Program-made: the position numbers and the translations under genes
Origin: Eublepharis macularius
Lineage: Eukaryota > Chordata > Lepidosauria > Squamata > Eublepharidae
Direction of reading: 5' to 3'
NCBI RefSeq assembly: GCF_028583425.1
Contig: NC_072800.1
Location: 91,402,501-91,466,500, forward strand
DNA: 64,000 nt
The notes under the pieces: generated by a model
Databases searched by the model: none
What the model was told of the DNA's origin: nothing
The model's input: only the letters and a program-made list of their open reading frames with translations
Shown: piece after piece, positions 10,031 to 20,446 of the stretch
How positions within the stretch are numbered: position 1 is the first letter of the stretch
How the letters are laid out: every line of letters begins with the position of its first letter

Positions 10031-10158
10031 GAGCCAAGCTAGAAGTGATGAATGACACTTGAACGGCAAGTGAACAGACTCACATGTATTCCTCCCTGTT
10101 CACTTGTGCTCCACTTGCGCTCCACTTGCGCTCCACTTGATCACATGTAGCTTGGCCC
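10031..10158. mobile_element. MITE with 'gagccaagct' inverted ends
   Basis: Inverted ends gagccaagcta and tagcttggccc, flanked by the 3-bp duplication cat (10028-10030, 10159-10161). The interior repeats 'cgctccacttg' three times. The family matches 14279-14396 and 28347-28548. Three-bp duplications suggest a PIF/Harbinger-like origin, but the target is not always the usual TWA. Confidence 0.6.
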
Positions 10159-10161
10159 CAT

Positions 10162-11405
10162 GTGTTGATGAATACAGTGTTATGAATACAGTAATGGACT
10201 GTGTTATGAACTAATATTCCTCTGAAGGCCTTGCCTTGCTTGTGGGTGTTCCCGAGTGGCATCTGGCCGGTCACTTTGGAGGCAGAATGCTGGGCCTTGT
10301 GGTGTGCATGGCAGTTATGTACAGCTGATATTTGAGGCATTGCTTCCTTATTGAGAGCACTGCTTCCAGAGTGCTGAGAAAATATACAACAAATGTCATG
10401 GGGGGAATACATTTTTTCCAGTTACCAAGACCATTGTGGAAGAGTTTGGGAATTCTGCAGTCTTGGTGAGCGTCCATTGGCTATTGCCAGTGATTGTCCC
10501 CAACATTTGGTTTTACCCCCATTCTCCCAGGGGGTAAACTGTGAGCGAGATAGCAGTCACTTAAGGCGTTTTCCAAGAGCACCAATGATCACCTTGTAAA
10601 ACGGCAACAGCTCTGTCCCAGACAGCTCCTGCAGTGGTTCGCAGTGAACCTTCTTCTTTGTTGCAAGGGGCGCCGCCTGGAGAAAAGGAGATCCGTTTCC
10701 CAGTGAGAAGGCACTTTCTTCCCACTTAGGGGTGCACAGTTTCCTTCCAGTGAAAAACCCGCATGCCTTAAACAATACAGAAATCAAATCATGCGAATTG
10801 GGCACTGCCTCGAGGGGGAAAAATGAAACAAGTCGGACCTCGTTAACCCCTTTTGCCACATCCTTTTCCCTCCTGCTTTGAATAAAATGAGGGAACTATT
10901 GGAACGGCTCCTTCCTCGTGAAGGGTCCTTTCACTGGGGGCAGGAGAGTCTCTTACCCAATGCTGGTTGCAGTTGCTGTTGAGGTTCGGTTTCAGTGAAA
11001 ACAAAGGATGTCTGCGTTGGGATTTGAGGGGGGATCATAGAGGTAAACTGATGCTAATAAGATTTGGGAGAGCACCGAACGCTCTGTTGGTCTGAAGAAT
11101 CTTTGTGGGAGCGGTTGCTGCTGAGATCGTTTTGGATGTATGGCTTGTGTCTTCTTTTAGCGCTCCAAGGGTAGGTGTACATGCTCACACATAAGCAGCT
11201 GGAACATCCGACATTCTTTGCATGGAAGTTCACCACTGAGTCCTTTGTGCCAAACTTAGGCACCTGGAAAACCACCTTTCTCCAGGGCTACATGGAATTA
11301 CATGTTGTATAGTTAGCCTGCTCTCCTCTTCCTCTGAGCACAGGGTGACATGCAGGTGTCTTTCTATTCTTTACAGCCCTGTGAAAGTAGGTAAAGGTGA
11401 GAGCT
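10162..11405. other. Intron 3 sequence, no recognised feature
   Basis: Apparently low-copy sequence with no clear repeat or exon. Short ORFs have no recognisable domain. Confidence 0.35.
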
Positions 11406-11406
11406 A

Positions 11407-11876
11407 GAGGCTCAAAACACACGAGACAAAATACCTAGATTCAACTCGTGTTCTCTTACCTAAAGGTTTGCCGGGAAGTGTAGGTGTCCTTGCAGCTTAA
11501 AGTTTAGCATTTACAGTGCAGGCGTACTTGCAGCTTAAAGTTTAGCATTTACAGAGCAGTGAGGAAGGAAGTGCAGGCGTGGGGCGCCTTTCCTCCCACT
11601 CTCAAGGTGCATCACAGCATTTTCCCTTCCCCTCACCCAGCCTGGCCCTGCAGAGCGATGCCTGGCTGCACCGGGAGACTTTAAGCTGCAAGGACCCCCA
11701 CACATCCCTCTCTGCTGCTCTGTAAATGATAACTTTAAGCTGCAAGGATGCCTGCACTTCTCCCTGCTGCTCTGTAAATGCTAAACTTTAAGCTGCAAGG
11801 ACGCCTACACTTCCCGACAAACCTTTAGGTAAGAGAACACGAGTTGAACCTAGGTATTTCATCTCGTGTGTTTCGA
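11407..11876. mobile_element. MITE with 'caaaacacacgag' inverted ends and nested inner arms
   Basis: Outer ends 'ctcaaaacacacgaga' and 'tctcgtgtgtttcga'. Inner inverted arms carry 'ttctcttacctaaaggtttg' / 'caaacctttaggtaagagaa' and repeated 'cagcttaaagtttagcattt' segments. It is the same family as 18364-18723. A hAT element lies immediately downstream. Confidence 0.65.
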
Positions 11877-11878
11877 CT

Positions 11879-12238
11879 GAGAGATGGGCACAAACCGGGA
11901 AAATGCGGTTTGTTGCGGTTCGTGATTTGTCGCGTTTCAAGGATCACAAACCGTCATGAAATTGCCCAGTTTGCGAACTGGTTCATTTGGTTTGTGAATA
12001 CGTCACTTCCAGGGCAGCAGAAAGTCTTCAGAAAGCCCATCCCCCCATTGCCTAGGAAATTGATTGATTGGTGCCAGGCTGTCTGCAGTGATGAACCGAA
12101 AAACGTACTGGCCTAAAAATCATAGCAGTTCATTGTGGTTCGTCAGAAATGCCCTCCGATGAACTGCTGTTCGCGAACCAAAAAGCAGCCTAGTTCGTGA
12201 TGAACTTTGGTTCGTATTTTGGTTTGTGCCCATCTCTT
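11879..12238. mobile_element. hAT-type non-autonomous element
   Basis: Ends 'agagatgggcacaaaccg' and 'ggtttgtgcccatctct'. The interior closely matches 19294-19653 ('gattgattggtgccaggctg', 'tcagaaatgccctccgatga'). A clear 8-bp duplication is not visible, perhaps because the left end abuts another element. Confidence 0.7.
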
Positions 12239-12255
12239 GTGAGATCAGCTGGAAC

Positions 12256-12480
12256 CTGTATTGTGCAGTGGTTAGATTAGTGCCAGACTAGGATCTGGGA
12301 GACCCAGGTTCGATTCCCTGTCATGGATGCTTGCTGGGTGATCTTGGGCCAGTCGAAGACACTCAGACCAACGTATTTCACAGGGGGGTGGGTTGTTGTG
12401 AGGATAAAATAGAACCACAAAAGCCGTTTTGGGTACCAGTGGTGGGGGGGGGGAAGCCAGGGATATAACTAAAATAAATA
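12256..12480 (+). mobile_element. tRNA-derived SINE variant
   Basis: A-box-like 'gtgcagtggttagatt' and B-box-like 'ggttcgattccc' with the body 'gctgggtgatcttgggccag'. It is related to but distinct from the 7372 family. Confidence 0.6.
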
Positions 12481-12827
12481 CCCCAAGATTTGAACAAGGG
12501 TCTGCACACTTCAAGCAATGCTTTGACCTCTGGCTACCCTGGCTGTCTAGACTTGAATAGATGGAGCTGAAGAACGGTGAACAAGAGCTATAATGTATCT
12601 TCTGCAAGAGCTGAATACAGAAAGGCCCTGTTTGCATGTTACAGGGAACTCATGTTCAATCCATGTGCAGTGTACACTGATTTTCCTTTGTACACGTGTT
12701 GAGTAATTCTCATGCTTTATTCATTGTGCAACTGCATGAGTGATAATGAAGAGCACATTGGGTTTCTCCTGCAAACAGATGTACCCATGTACATGCAGGA
12801 TGTAGTGCATTCAGTGAGCCGAACTAC

Positions 12828-13066
12828 ATGAGACGCCAGATACGTCTTCGTCACGTGTTGGGTCCCGCAAGGTTTCCAGGGCAGTATAGTCTTACAAAGA
12901 ACAGCCGCTCAATGCAATTCTGTGCTAGGGGAAGAGCAATGGGAAGGATTCTCTTTCGCTTTCCCCCACCGCTCTTCACCCTGGCAGAGAATCGCATCGA
13001 GTGGTTGTAAGACTGCACTACCCAGTGAACCTTTCAGGACTCGACACATGTCAGGGCATCTCGTGT
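12828..13066. mobile_element. Diverged long-hairpin MITE
   Basis: The left arm 'acatgagacgccagatacgt' through 'gcaattctgtgct' pairs imperfectly with the right arm ending 'gggcatctcgtgt' over roughly 110 bp per side. No coding capacity. Confidence 0.55.
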
Positions 13067-13261
13067 CGTTTCTATCACTACAATAGGTGAACAGGAATAG
13101 AAAGAATGAGATATTGCTTGCAGAATTTAGCTCCTTGAAGCTCTATGTGCTTTTTTTAAAAAAAATAAAAAAGCTTTTAGTCCTGAGGTTTGCAAAGGAA
13201 TGCTTAAAAGTGCATAGGTATTGCTTAATGTTGAAAAGTATAGCTTACTGTTTTATGGAAC

Positions 13262-13345
13262 AGCAGGATTTGAGTTCAGTGGCACATTAGAGACCGACAA
13301 GTTTTTCAGGGTATAAGCTTTCAGGAGTCAAAGACCTTTTTATGG
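13262..13345 (-). repeat. Degenerate PLE-type fold-back half
   Basis: 'gcaggatttgagttcagtgg' and 'agggtataagctttcaggag' are the standard left-arm phrases of the family. The CTGANGA box is absent. Confidence 0.5.
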
Positions 13346-13528
13346 AAGTGGTCGTAAAGTGCGCTTTCAACATTTGGCACTTGAGCTAGCCCACGTCTAG
13401 CAAAGCCTTGAGCTAATTTTCTCACTGGTAGCATGTAGGATTTCTGGGCTTGAGTGGTAGGATCAGACACATGCACAACACACACAAGCCCTGTCTTGTG
13501 AAGGATTATTGAATTCTGATCTAGAAAT

Positions 13529-13675
13529 GCAAGGTTTGAGTCCAGAAGCACCTTAAAGACCAAGCAGATTTCCAGGGTAGAAACTTTCCAAAGTCAATGT
13601 CCTCTTCGCCAGATAGCTGGAAATTTTGTTGGTCTTTACGGTGCTACTGAACTTGAATTTTGCTTTTCTACTGCG
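13529..13675. repeat. PLE-type fold-back repeat, degenerate
   Basis: 'gagtccagaagcaccttaaa' faces 'ttggtctttacggtgctact'. On the minus strand the core reads CTGGCGA...GGAAAG, close to but not a complete hammerhead core. Confidence 0.5.
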
Positions 13676-13884
13676 GACCAATACTGCTGTCCACTTAAAA
13701 CTGATTTAGAAATGGAAATGCTTCCAAAGGGGAAGGCATCGCACAAAACAGGTTCACTTCCTTAACTGTTCTTTTCCCCTCCCCCAAGTCCCATCTCGAG
13801 GATGTAATTGGTTTGCCTGATTTGGCTGTATTGCCATGCTGAGAAGGTAGCTTGGCGAATTTGGTCGGACGGACCACGCCCATC

Positions 13885-14110
13885 TTTCTCACTGAGACTC
13901 AAGGTGGGTTGCAATATGTAGAAAACAGTTGAGTCAGACGGCACGAGATGTTTAATAAGCAATGCAGTAGGGCTAGGACTGCAGAAATTAGGAAACAATT
14001 CAAACAGAAAACTCTTTTAAGGCATGGCCTGCTATAAACAATGCAGAGAGTGGACGACAACGGTAGAAAACAGTGCAGTAATAACAAGATGGTACATGCA
14101 ATCAACATTG
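13885..14110 (-). mobile_element. LINE 3' end fragment
   Basis: 'cactgagactcaaggtgggt' followed by A- and CA-rich DNA resembles the 3' region of the LINE at 45238-45960 ('cactgagactcaaggcagat'). Minus-strand orientation. No coding region retained. Confidence 0.45.
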
Positions 14111-14114
14111 TCAT

Positions 14115-14466
14115 GAGAGCTATTGTGGCATAGTGGTTAAGTGGTTGGGCTGCAAATCAGCACTCTGCTAGTTCAAATCCCACTGCAACCATGAGCTCTG
14201 CCGGTGGCCCTGGGTAAGCCACTCCTCTCAACCCCAGCTCCCCAGTTGTATTGTGGGGATAATAACAACACTGACTTAGGGCCAAGCTACAAGTGACAAA
14301 TGACACTTGAATGGCAAGTGTATTTCTCCCTGTTCACTTGCCCTCCACTCAATCCACTTGCCAGGCAAGTGTCTTTCGTCATGTGTAGCTTGGCCCTGAG
14401 TCCACTGCTTTGAGTGGAGCACTAATCTTTCCAGGAAAGTAGTATATAAGCACAGTTGTTATTATA
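14115..14466 (+). mobile_element. tRNA-derived SINE, split by a MITE
   Basis: The head 'gagctattgtggcatagtgg' and B-box-like 'gttcaaatcccac' are followed by 'gtattgtggggataataaca'. The body is interrupted at 14279-14396 and resumes with 'tccactgctttgagtgg'. The intact sister SINE at 14468-14724 shows what the unbroken sequence looks like. Confidence 0.8.
14279..14396. mobile_element. MITE inserted in a SINE
   Basis: 118 bp with ends gggccaagctac and gtagcttggccc. Flanks are TTA (left) and TGA (right), a 3-bp duplication with one change. Same family as 10031-10158. Confidence 0.7.
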
Positions 14467-14467
14467 A

Positions 14468-14682
14468 GGGAGCTGCTTTAGCATAGTGGTTAAGAGGTTG
14501 GGTTGCAAATCAGCAGTCTGCTGGTTCGATTCCCACTCCTGCCATGAGCTCAGCAGGAGATGTTGGGTAAGCCCCTCCTCTCAGCCATGGCTCTCCCGTT
14601 GTATTGTGGGGATAATAACGACACTGACTTTGTCCACTGCTTTGAGTGGGGCACTAATCTTTCTAGGAAAGCAGTATATAAG

Positions 14683-14724
<42 letters not shown>
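14468..14724 (+). mobile_element. tRNA-derived SINE with (GTT)n tail
   Basis: The head 'gagctgctttagcatagtgg', B-box-like 'ggttcgattccc' and tail (GTT)n at 14683-14724. It directly follows the 14115-14466 copy in the same orientation. Confidence 0.85.
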
Positions 14725-16677
14725 CCTTTATCATTAGCACCCTCCAGGGGTGTTCCATTCTACTACAATTCTGATCCCTTTATAAAAAGGGGTTCTGTTT
14801 TGCACATTCGGGGCAGGAGGATCTCTGATCTCCATTCTACAAGATGGGAGCCACCCCAAAGAATGTGCATGTATTGCTGAGAAATCTCGAACATTCCTAG
14901 GATACCTTCCGAGAACTACAGTTCCCAAGGTTCCTCGGTCTGGTCTGGCACATACCGAAGTTGTGTACAGTAGGAGTCTTGGAAGGTGTCTTCTCCATGA
15001 AACAGATGTGGTGGTCTCTCAGCTGTGTGGAATGTCGGTTTTCCATGACACAAACTGGCCTGATCATAACAGGTCTCTGGAGGCTCAGTAGACTGGTTTG
15101 CACCCTGCCCCCAGCGGCCTCAGTCCCCATCCTTTGAGCCAGTAAGAAGCCGAATTCTGTTGCTTCCGCACAAGGAAACTTTTTTTTTTTGTTTAGATCC
15201 CAGTGCTTGCACAATTTCTGGGTGACACAACGTTCTCACCGCTTCAGATACTTTCCCCTTTTCGCTACAAGAAGCTCTCTGCCGGAATTTTCCCCTCTTC
15301 ACACCCTCGACAGCTCAGCTGTGTAACATTGCCACAAACAGTGAACTAATCGCCTGCCCCGACCCCGTTGCGCCCATTTCATGCCTCGCTAAGTGCTTAC
15401 GATATGACCTCAATGGGTAAGAGAAGGCCGGCTTGTCTGGTGGGAGGAATGAGGTAATTAACCAGAAGGGACTTCTCCACGCTCCTTTTTCTTTATTGAC
15501 AAGCAGGAGCTTTAGAATATGTAGCTTATTAAAAAAGTAATTTTCTCTTCTGCCAAAATCCACTTGAGCTCACTCAACCGTTTGGGGGAGGGACGAGAGG
15601 GGAGAGCGAGAAGGAAGGAATGAGAAACTGCAGACACCCGCCCCCCCCCCTCCAGAGTTCTGGCAACATTGCTGGGTGATCTTCATGCATGTAAATCTGG
15701 GTGGCTGTATTCTCCGCCTGCCGCCGCCCTTTCTGTCTGCTGAAATTATGTCCCCCCATCCCTCCTTGACTCTATTCCTCCCTTTGTATCCCATTAATGA
15801 AAAAGTCAGAGTATTAGCACACTTGATTTGTTCCACTAGACCCGAGTTAAGTGATGTTTTAATTAAATTTTTCTCCCTCGTTCGCGTTTCTCAGCAAAGT
15901 ATCATTAAACATGACTTTCTGACTACCTCTTCAGAACATTGCTAAGTTCCTTAATCCCCAGAAGGGCTGACCCCTTCTTTCTTTCTCTCCCCCCCCCCCC
16001 CCGCAAGGTATGTCTGGTCAAGCATATCTTACATGTCTAAGGGGCGCTATGAAAGGGGATGCTGTTGCCCTGGGTGAAATACCTATGTTGCCTTTTTTCC
16101 CTCTCCGATCTTCGTTACTCATGAGAAAGGCAGATGAGCTTGAGCACCTGGTGGTAAGCTTTCCTGTCTGGATGAGAGCAGGCCGTGGCAGACCTACATT
16201 TTTGGGACCCTGAAACTTGAACTGTTATGAGGGCCCCTTCTCAACCAGCAACGATAGGGCAACAACTGGGAGTACAGGGGCTGCAAGCCCCTGTGAAAAT
16301 TTCAAAATTTCAGGGACATTTTGAGGCCATATAAAATGGGTATTAGAGCATATTCTAAAGTCAATATTAAATACTTCAACCCGTGGGCTTACGATTCTGT
16401 CACTAAAATAGCCTTATTTTAATAATAAACACTTAAAAAATCTCCATCAATTTTGTTGAAAAATTCACTCATTAAGAAAAAAAAGCTGCTTCAGGGCCCC
16501 TCCAGGATTAGAGGCTCTGAAGTTTAAGCTTCATTAGTTTCATAGTAGATCTGCCTCTGGGTGGAGGGTACGGTTTGTCCTATCATAGATCCCTCACCGT
16601 ACCACGATATTTGCTGCTTTGGGATGCTGGGAGCAGTTTTAGCACCCTTTCACCTGGTCAAAAATCCTTCAGTGACT
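14725..16677. other. Intron 3 block, mostly repeat-poor
   Basis: No exon or recognised repeat. The part at 15700-15960 is AT-rich with 'cccattaatgaaaaagtcag' and 'gttttaattaaatttttctc', and has the look of a conserved non-coding element (homeodomain-type TAAT sites). This is inference only. Confidence 0.35.
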
Positions 16678-16689
16678 GGATCCTTAGGT

Positions 16690-17243
16690 AATATAGTAAA
16701 GAGTCCAGTAGCACCTTTAAGACTAACCAACTTTATTGTAGCATAAGCTTTCAAGAGCCACAGCTGTCTTCGTCAGATGCATGCTGTGGTTCTCAAAAGC
16801 TTATGCTATTTTATTTATTTATTTCAAATTTCTATTCCGCCCTCCCCACAAGCGAGCTCAGCAGATAACAACATATTAAAATACAAAATACAATAAAAAC
16901 AACATATTAAAATACAGTAAAATCCATACACATTTAAAACAGGATGGTGGACAACCTTCACAGGGAGGGCTAAGATTTTATACACCCTTTTTTAAAGGCT
17001 GGCAGAGGCCCAGCCTCAGCCGTATGCCTGGCGGAACAACTCTGTCTTGCAGGCCCGGTGGAAGGATAGTAGGTCCTGCCGGGCCCTGATTTCAGCAGAC
17101 AGAGCGTTCCACCAGGTAGGAGCTAGGACCGAAAAGGTCCTGGCTTTCGTCGATACAATAAAGTTGGTTAGGCTTAAAGGTGCTACTGGACTCTTTACTA
17201 TTTTGCAACTACAGACTAACACAGCTAACCCCTCTGGATCTAT
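16690..17243 (-). mobile_element. PLE-type fold-back element split by a LINE
   Basis: The left part (16690-16808) and right part (17154-17243) together make one fold-back copy ('gagtccagtagcacctttaa', 'cataagctttcaagagccac', 'ggtgctactggactcttta'). Flanks ggatccttaggt (16678-16689) and ggatccttgggt (17244-17255) match at 11 of 12 positions. The minus strand at 16741-16776 carries CTGACGA, stem II and GAAA. A LINE interrupts the element after 16808. Confidence 0.75.
16809..17153 (-). mobile_element. L2-like LINE 3' end, inserted in the PLE-type element
   Basis: Reverse orientation: a TTTA-rich tail, then 'ttctattccgccctcccc' (3' UTR), then on the minus strand an intact C-terminal segment ARTFSVLAPTWWNALSAEIR...LLSFHRACKTELF. 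It is 5'-truncated; the flanks share only TA. Same family as 1-435. Confidence 0.8.
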
Positions 17244-17627
17244 GGATCCTTGGGTGTGCACTTTAGTGGCAAGAAACAGCTGCGCTTGGTGTGTGCTGCA
17301 GAAGTGGGACTTCACTCTGTACTTCCCCTGCTTGAACAAACCGCTTTACAACTGCTTCACTGATGCCTTAAGTAGAAGCCAGAGGTAAATAAACACCTTG
17401 CGGTAAGATGAGAATCTGCATAATCCTGCCAAGAGACTTTTGCTTGTGTCTGGTGCTGGAGAAAAATAGGTGCATGAATCCTAGCCAGAAACTGTCTTAC
17501 CCAAGTGGCTACATGGTCGTGATTTAGGTCTTCCTGATTCCAGATAGTGCGGCTAAGGGGCTTAGGCCCTGCATTTTTCTTGAGCTTCCTGCATAAAGGG
17601 TTGCAAGTTCAAATCCAGGATGAGGAA

Positions 17628-18960
17628 ACACAGAAACGTAGAAAGCTTGGAAGGAACCTCCAAGGGTCATCTAGTCCAGCCCCCTGAACAATGCAGGGTA
17701 TTCCCAGCTACCTTCCCGCTCACTTCCCCCAGTGACCCCTGCTCTATGCCCAGAAGAAGGAAAAAACCTCCAGGATTCCCTGGCCAATCTGGCCCGGAGG
17801 AAAATTCCTTCCAGACCCCAAAATGATGATTGGCATTACCTTTGTCATACAGGAGCCATGAGAGCCTAGCACCAGCTCACCCCTTCATGCCCTCCCTCTC
17901 CTGATCTGCTTACTACATTCATTTTGAGCCATAGAGTCATCATTGCCATCAGGTGGCCAATCTAGCCCCTGCTTAAGTACTTCCAAGGAAGGAGAGCCCA
18001 CCACCTCCTGAGGAAGCCTGTTCCACTGAGGAACCGCTCTAACTGTCAGGAAGTTCTTCCTAATGTTTAGCCCAAACATATCCAGCTCTTTCAGCTTTTC
18101 CTCATAGGACTTCATCTCCGGACCCCTCACCAACTTCATTGCCCTCCTTTGGACATGTTCCAGCTTGTCAACATCCTTCTGAAATTGCGGTGCCCAAAAC
18201 CGAACCCAATACTCTAGGTGAGGTCTAACCAGAGCATAGTAGAATGATGCCATCACTTCATGTGATCTGCACACTATGCTTCTATTGATACATCCTAAAA
18301 CTGCATTTGTCTTTTTAGCTACTGCATCACACTGCTGACTCATGTTCAGAGTTTGTTCTACTAAGAGCCAAAACACACGTTAAGAAAAACCTAGTTTCAG
18401 CACGTGTTCTCTTACCTCAAGGTTTGCTGGGATCTGTAGGCGTCCTGGAAGCTTAAAGTTTAGCATTTACAGAGCAGCAAAAAGGGAAAGGGAAATACAG
18501 GCGCCTGTATTTTAAGCTTTAAGCTTCCAGGACGCCTTTAAGCTTCCAGGACGCTTACAGATCCTTTAAGCTTCCAGGACTTTAAGCTTCCAGGACCCCT
18601 ACAGATCTTTAAGCTTCCAGGACGCCTACTTTAAGCTTCCAGGACTCCTACAGATCCCGGCAAACCTTGAGGTAAGAGAACACGTGCTGAACCTAGGTTT
18701 TTCTTAACGTGTGTTTTGGCTCTTAGACCCCTAGATCCTTTTTTCACATACCACTGCCAAGAGACGTTTCCTCCATTCTATGATTATGCCTTTTATTTTT
18801 TCCTACCGAAATGCAGAACTTTACATTTATCTGTGCTGATATTCATTTTGTTAGTTTTAGCCTAGTTTTCTAGCCTGTCAAGGTCACGTTGAATCTTGAT
18901 TCTGTTTTCGACTGTTTGCTGCCCCTCCCAATTTAGTAACATCTGCAAACTTAGTGTGCA
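17628..18960 (-). mobile_element. CR1 LINE, ORF2 C-terminus and 3' UTR, with MITE inside
   Basis: The minus strand from about 18363 to 17885 reads SQQCDAVAKKTNAVLGCINRS...YYALVRPHLEYWVRFWAP...KDVDKLEHVQRRA...IRKNFLTVRAVPQWNRLPQEVV, the C-terminal part of CR1 reverse transcriptase ORF2. The 3' end is at about 17628 ('agaaagcttggaaggaacct'). The 5' part continues at 18724-18960. The copy is truncated and interrupted by a MITE at 18364-18723. Confidence 0.85.
18364..18723. mobile_element. MITE in CR1, with internal tandem amplification
   Basis: Outer ends agagccaaaacacacgtt and aacgtgtgttttggctct, flanked by TA on both sides. Inner arms 'ctcttacctcaaggtttgc' / 'gcaaaccttgaggtaagag'. Between about 18510 and 18650 the phrase 'aagcttccaggac' occurs six times. 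Confidence 0.75.
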
Positions 18961-19293
18961 TTGTTGCGCAGGATATTTTAGCATAGGCCTTCTCAAACCA
19001 TGCTTTGCAAGCCGGCAGTCCCAGACTGGATCTATGTTTTTTTTTCCCCCAATTAAAAATGCCATCTTGTAGCATGACTGGAAAGACATGCCTGTTCTGT
19101 TGAGAGTAAAGGGTGGAGGCCTGCATTTCGTATCTTCAATCCCATGCCTGAAATTCCCTATTTAGTTTCAGATTGGAAACAAAACAGGAGATTTTCCCAC
19201 TATATAATCCTCCTTGAGTCCCAGAGAGAAAGGCAGACTATAAATAATGCCAATAAAATTTCAGCGATCATTTCAGATAAGAAATATTGGAAT

Positions 19294-19653
19294 TAGAGAT
19301 GGGCACAAACCGGTTAAATGGTGGTTTGTTGCGGTTTGTGGTTTGTTGCATTTCAAAAACCACGAACTGGCATGAAATTGCCTGTTTCACGAACCGGTTT
19401 GTTTGGTTTGTGAATGTGTCACTTCTCGGGCAGAAGAAGGTCTGCAGAAGGCCCATCCCCTCCGTTGCCTAGGAAACTGATTGATTGGTGCCAGGCTGTC
19501 TGCAGTGACTAACCAAATGAACTGGCCTAAAAATTGTCGCGGTTCATCATGGTTCGTCAGAAATGCCCTCCGATGAATCGCCAGTTCACGAACCAAAAAA
19601 CGGTCCAGTTCATGACGAACTTTGGTTCATATTTCAGTTCATGCCCACCTCTA
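19294..19653. mobile_element. hAT-type non-autonomous element, 360 bp
   Basis: Ends tagagatgggcacaaac and gcccacctcta. Flanks attggaat (19286-19293) and attgaaat (19654-19661), an 8-bp duplication with one change. The interior matches 11879-12238. Confidence 0.8.
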
Positions 19654-19972
19654 ATTGAAATGCATTCCCATAGTGCTGGATTAGATGTGGCATTTTCACA
19701 TGTATGTAAAATGGGGGAACCACAAGAAGCAATGAAAACTACTGATAATTTTGTATGAATTATGCCAATTAAGTAAATCTGTATATTCTTGTTAACACTG
19801 CTTCCGCAAGGTACGAGGAAGAGGATAGGAAGAATTGTTGGACCCTGAAATTCCTGACCTGTGTGTGGTAGTAAGCCTGAGCAATGTCTACTTTTCCAGG
19901 TTATGGACTAGAAACTTGCTGTTGTCAGAGGTGAAATTTTCAAACTGACTCTAGGTTTTTTGTTACCTGCAG

Positions 19973-20446
19973 GTCATCAAAGCTGGCGTCGAGACAACAT
20001 GCAAATGCCATGGTGTGTCGGGGTCGTGTACCGTGCGGACGTGTTGGCGACAGCTGTCCCCCTTCCATGAGATTGGGAAGCAACTGAAGCAAAAGTACGA
20101 GATGTCGCTCAAAGTGGGCAGCACCACCAACGAGGCGACAGGCGAAGGAGACATCTCTCCCCCAAAGAAATCCGTCCCGGGTCACAGCGACCAGATTCCA
20201 AGGACTACAGACCTTGTCTACATTGATGACTCCCCAAGTTTTTGTCTGGTGAGCAGGTATTCACCTGGCACTTCAGGCAGGAAATGTTACAAAGATAAAA
20301 ACTGCGAGAGCATTTGCTGCGGCCGGGGCCACAACACCCAAAGCCGGGTGGTCACCAGGCCTTGCCAGTGTCAGGTCCGCTGGTGCTGTTATGTGGAGTG
20401 TAAACAGTGTACCCAGCGAGAAGAGGTTTATACCTGTAAGGACTGA
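19973..20446 (+). CDS. WNT9A: WNT9A exon 4, C-terminal domain and stop
   Basis: Acceptor at 19971-19972, phase 0, open for 157 codons to TGA at 20444-20446. It begins [20 protein letters not shown], which includes the conserved Ser of the SGSC motif that is palmitoleoylated in Wnt proteins. It continues through [18 protein letters not shown] and DDSPSFC, and ends [12 protein letters not shown]. Sixteen cysteines are present, as expected of the Wnt C-terminal cysteine-rich domain. VGSTTNEA and the [11 protein letters not shown] end distinguish WNT9A from WNT9B. No frameshift is present, unlike exons 2 and 3. Confidence 0.97.
   Translation, partial: VIKAGVETTCKCHGVSGSCTVRTCWRQLSPFHEIGKQLKQKYEMSLKVGSTTNEATGEGDISPPKKSVPGHSDQIPRTTDLVYIDDSPSFCLVSRYSPGTSGRKCYKDKNCESICCGRGHNTQSRVVTRPCQCQVRWCCYVECKQCTQREEVYTCKD

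Larger units (their letters stand above)
9463..19972 (+). other. WNT9A intron 3, repeat-filled
   Basis: Donor gtgaga at 9463; acceptor tgcag at 19971-19972. The intron contains MITEs, hAT elements, two SINEs, a CR1 with an inserted MITE, and a PLE-type element split by a LINE. The stretches 9463-10027, 10162-11405, 13676-14114 and 14725-16677 show no exon. Confidence 0.8.

Noticed and set aside
20015..20446. Separate short gene starting inside exon 4
   Set aside because: The frame is simply exon 4 of WNT9A, which continues upstream to the acceptor at 19972.
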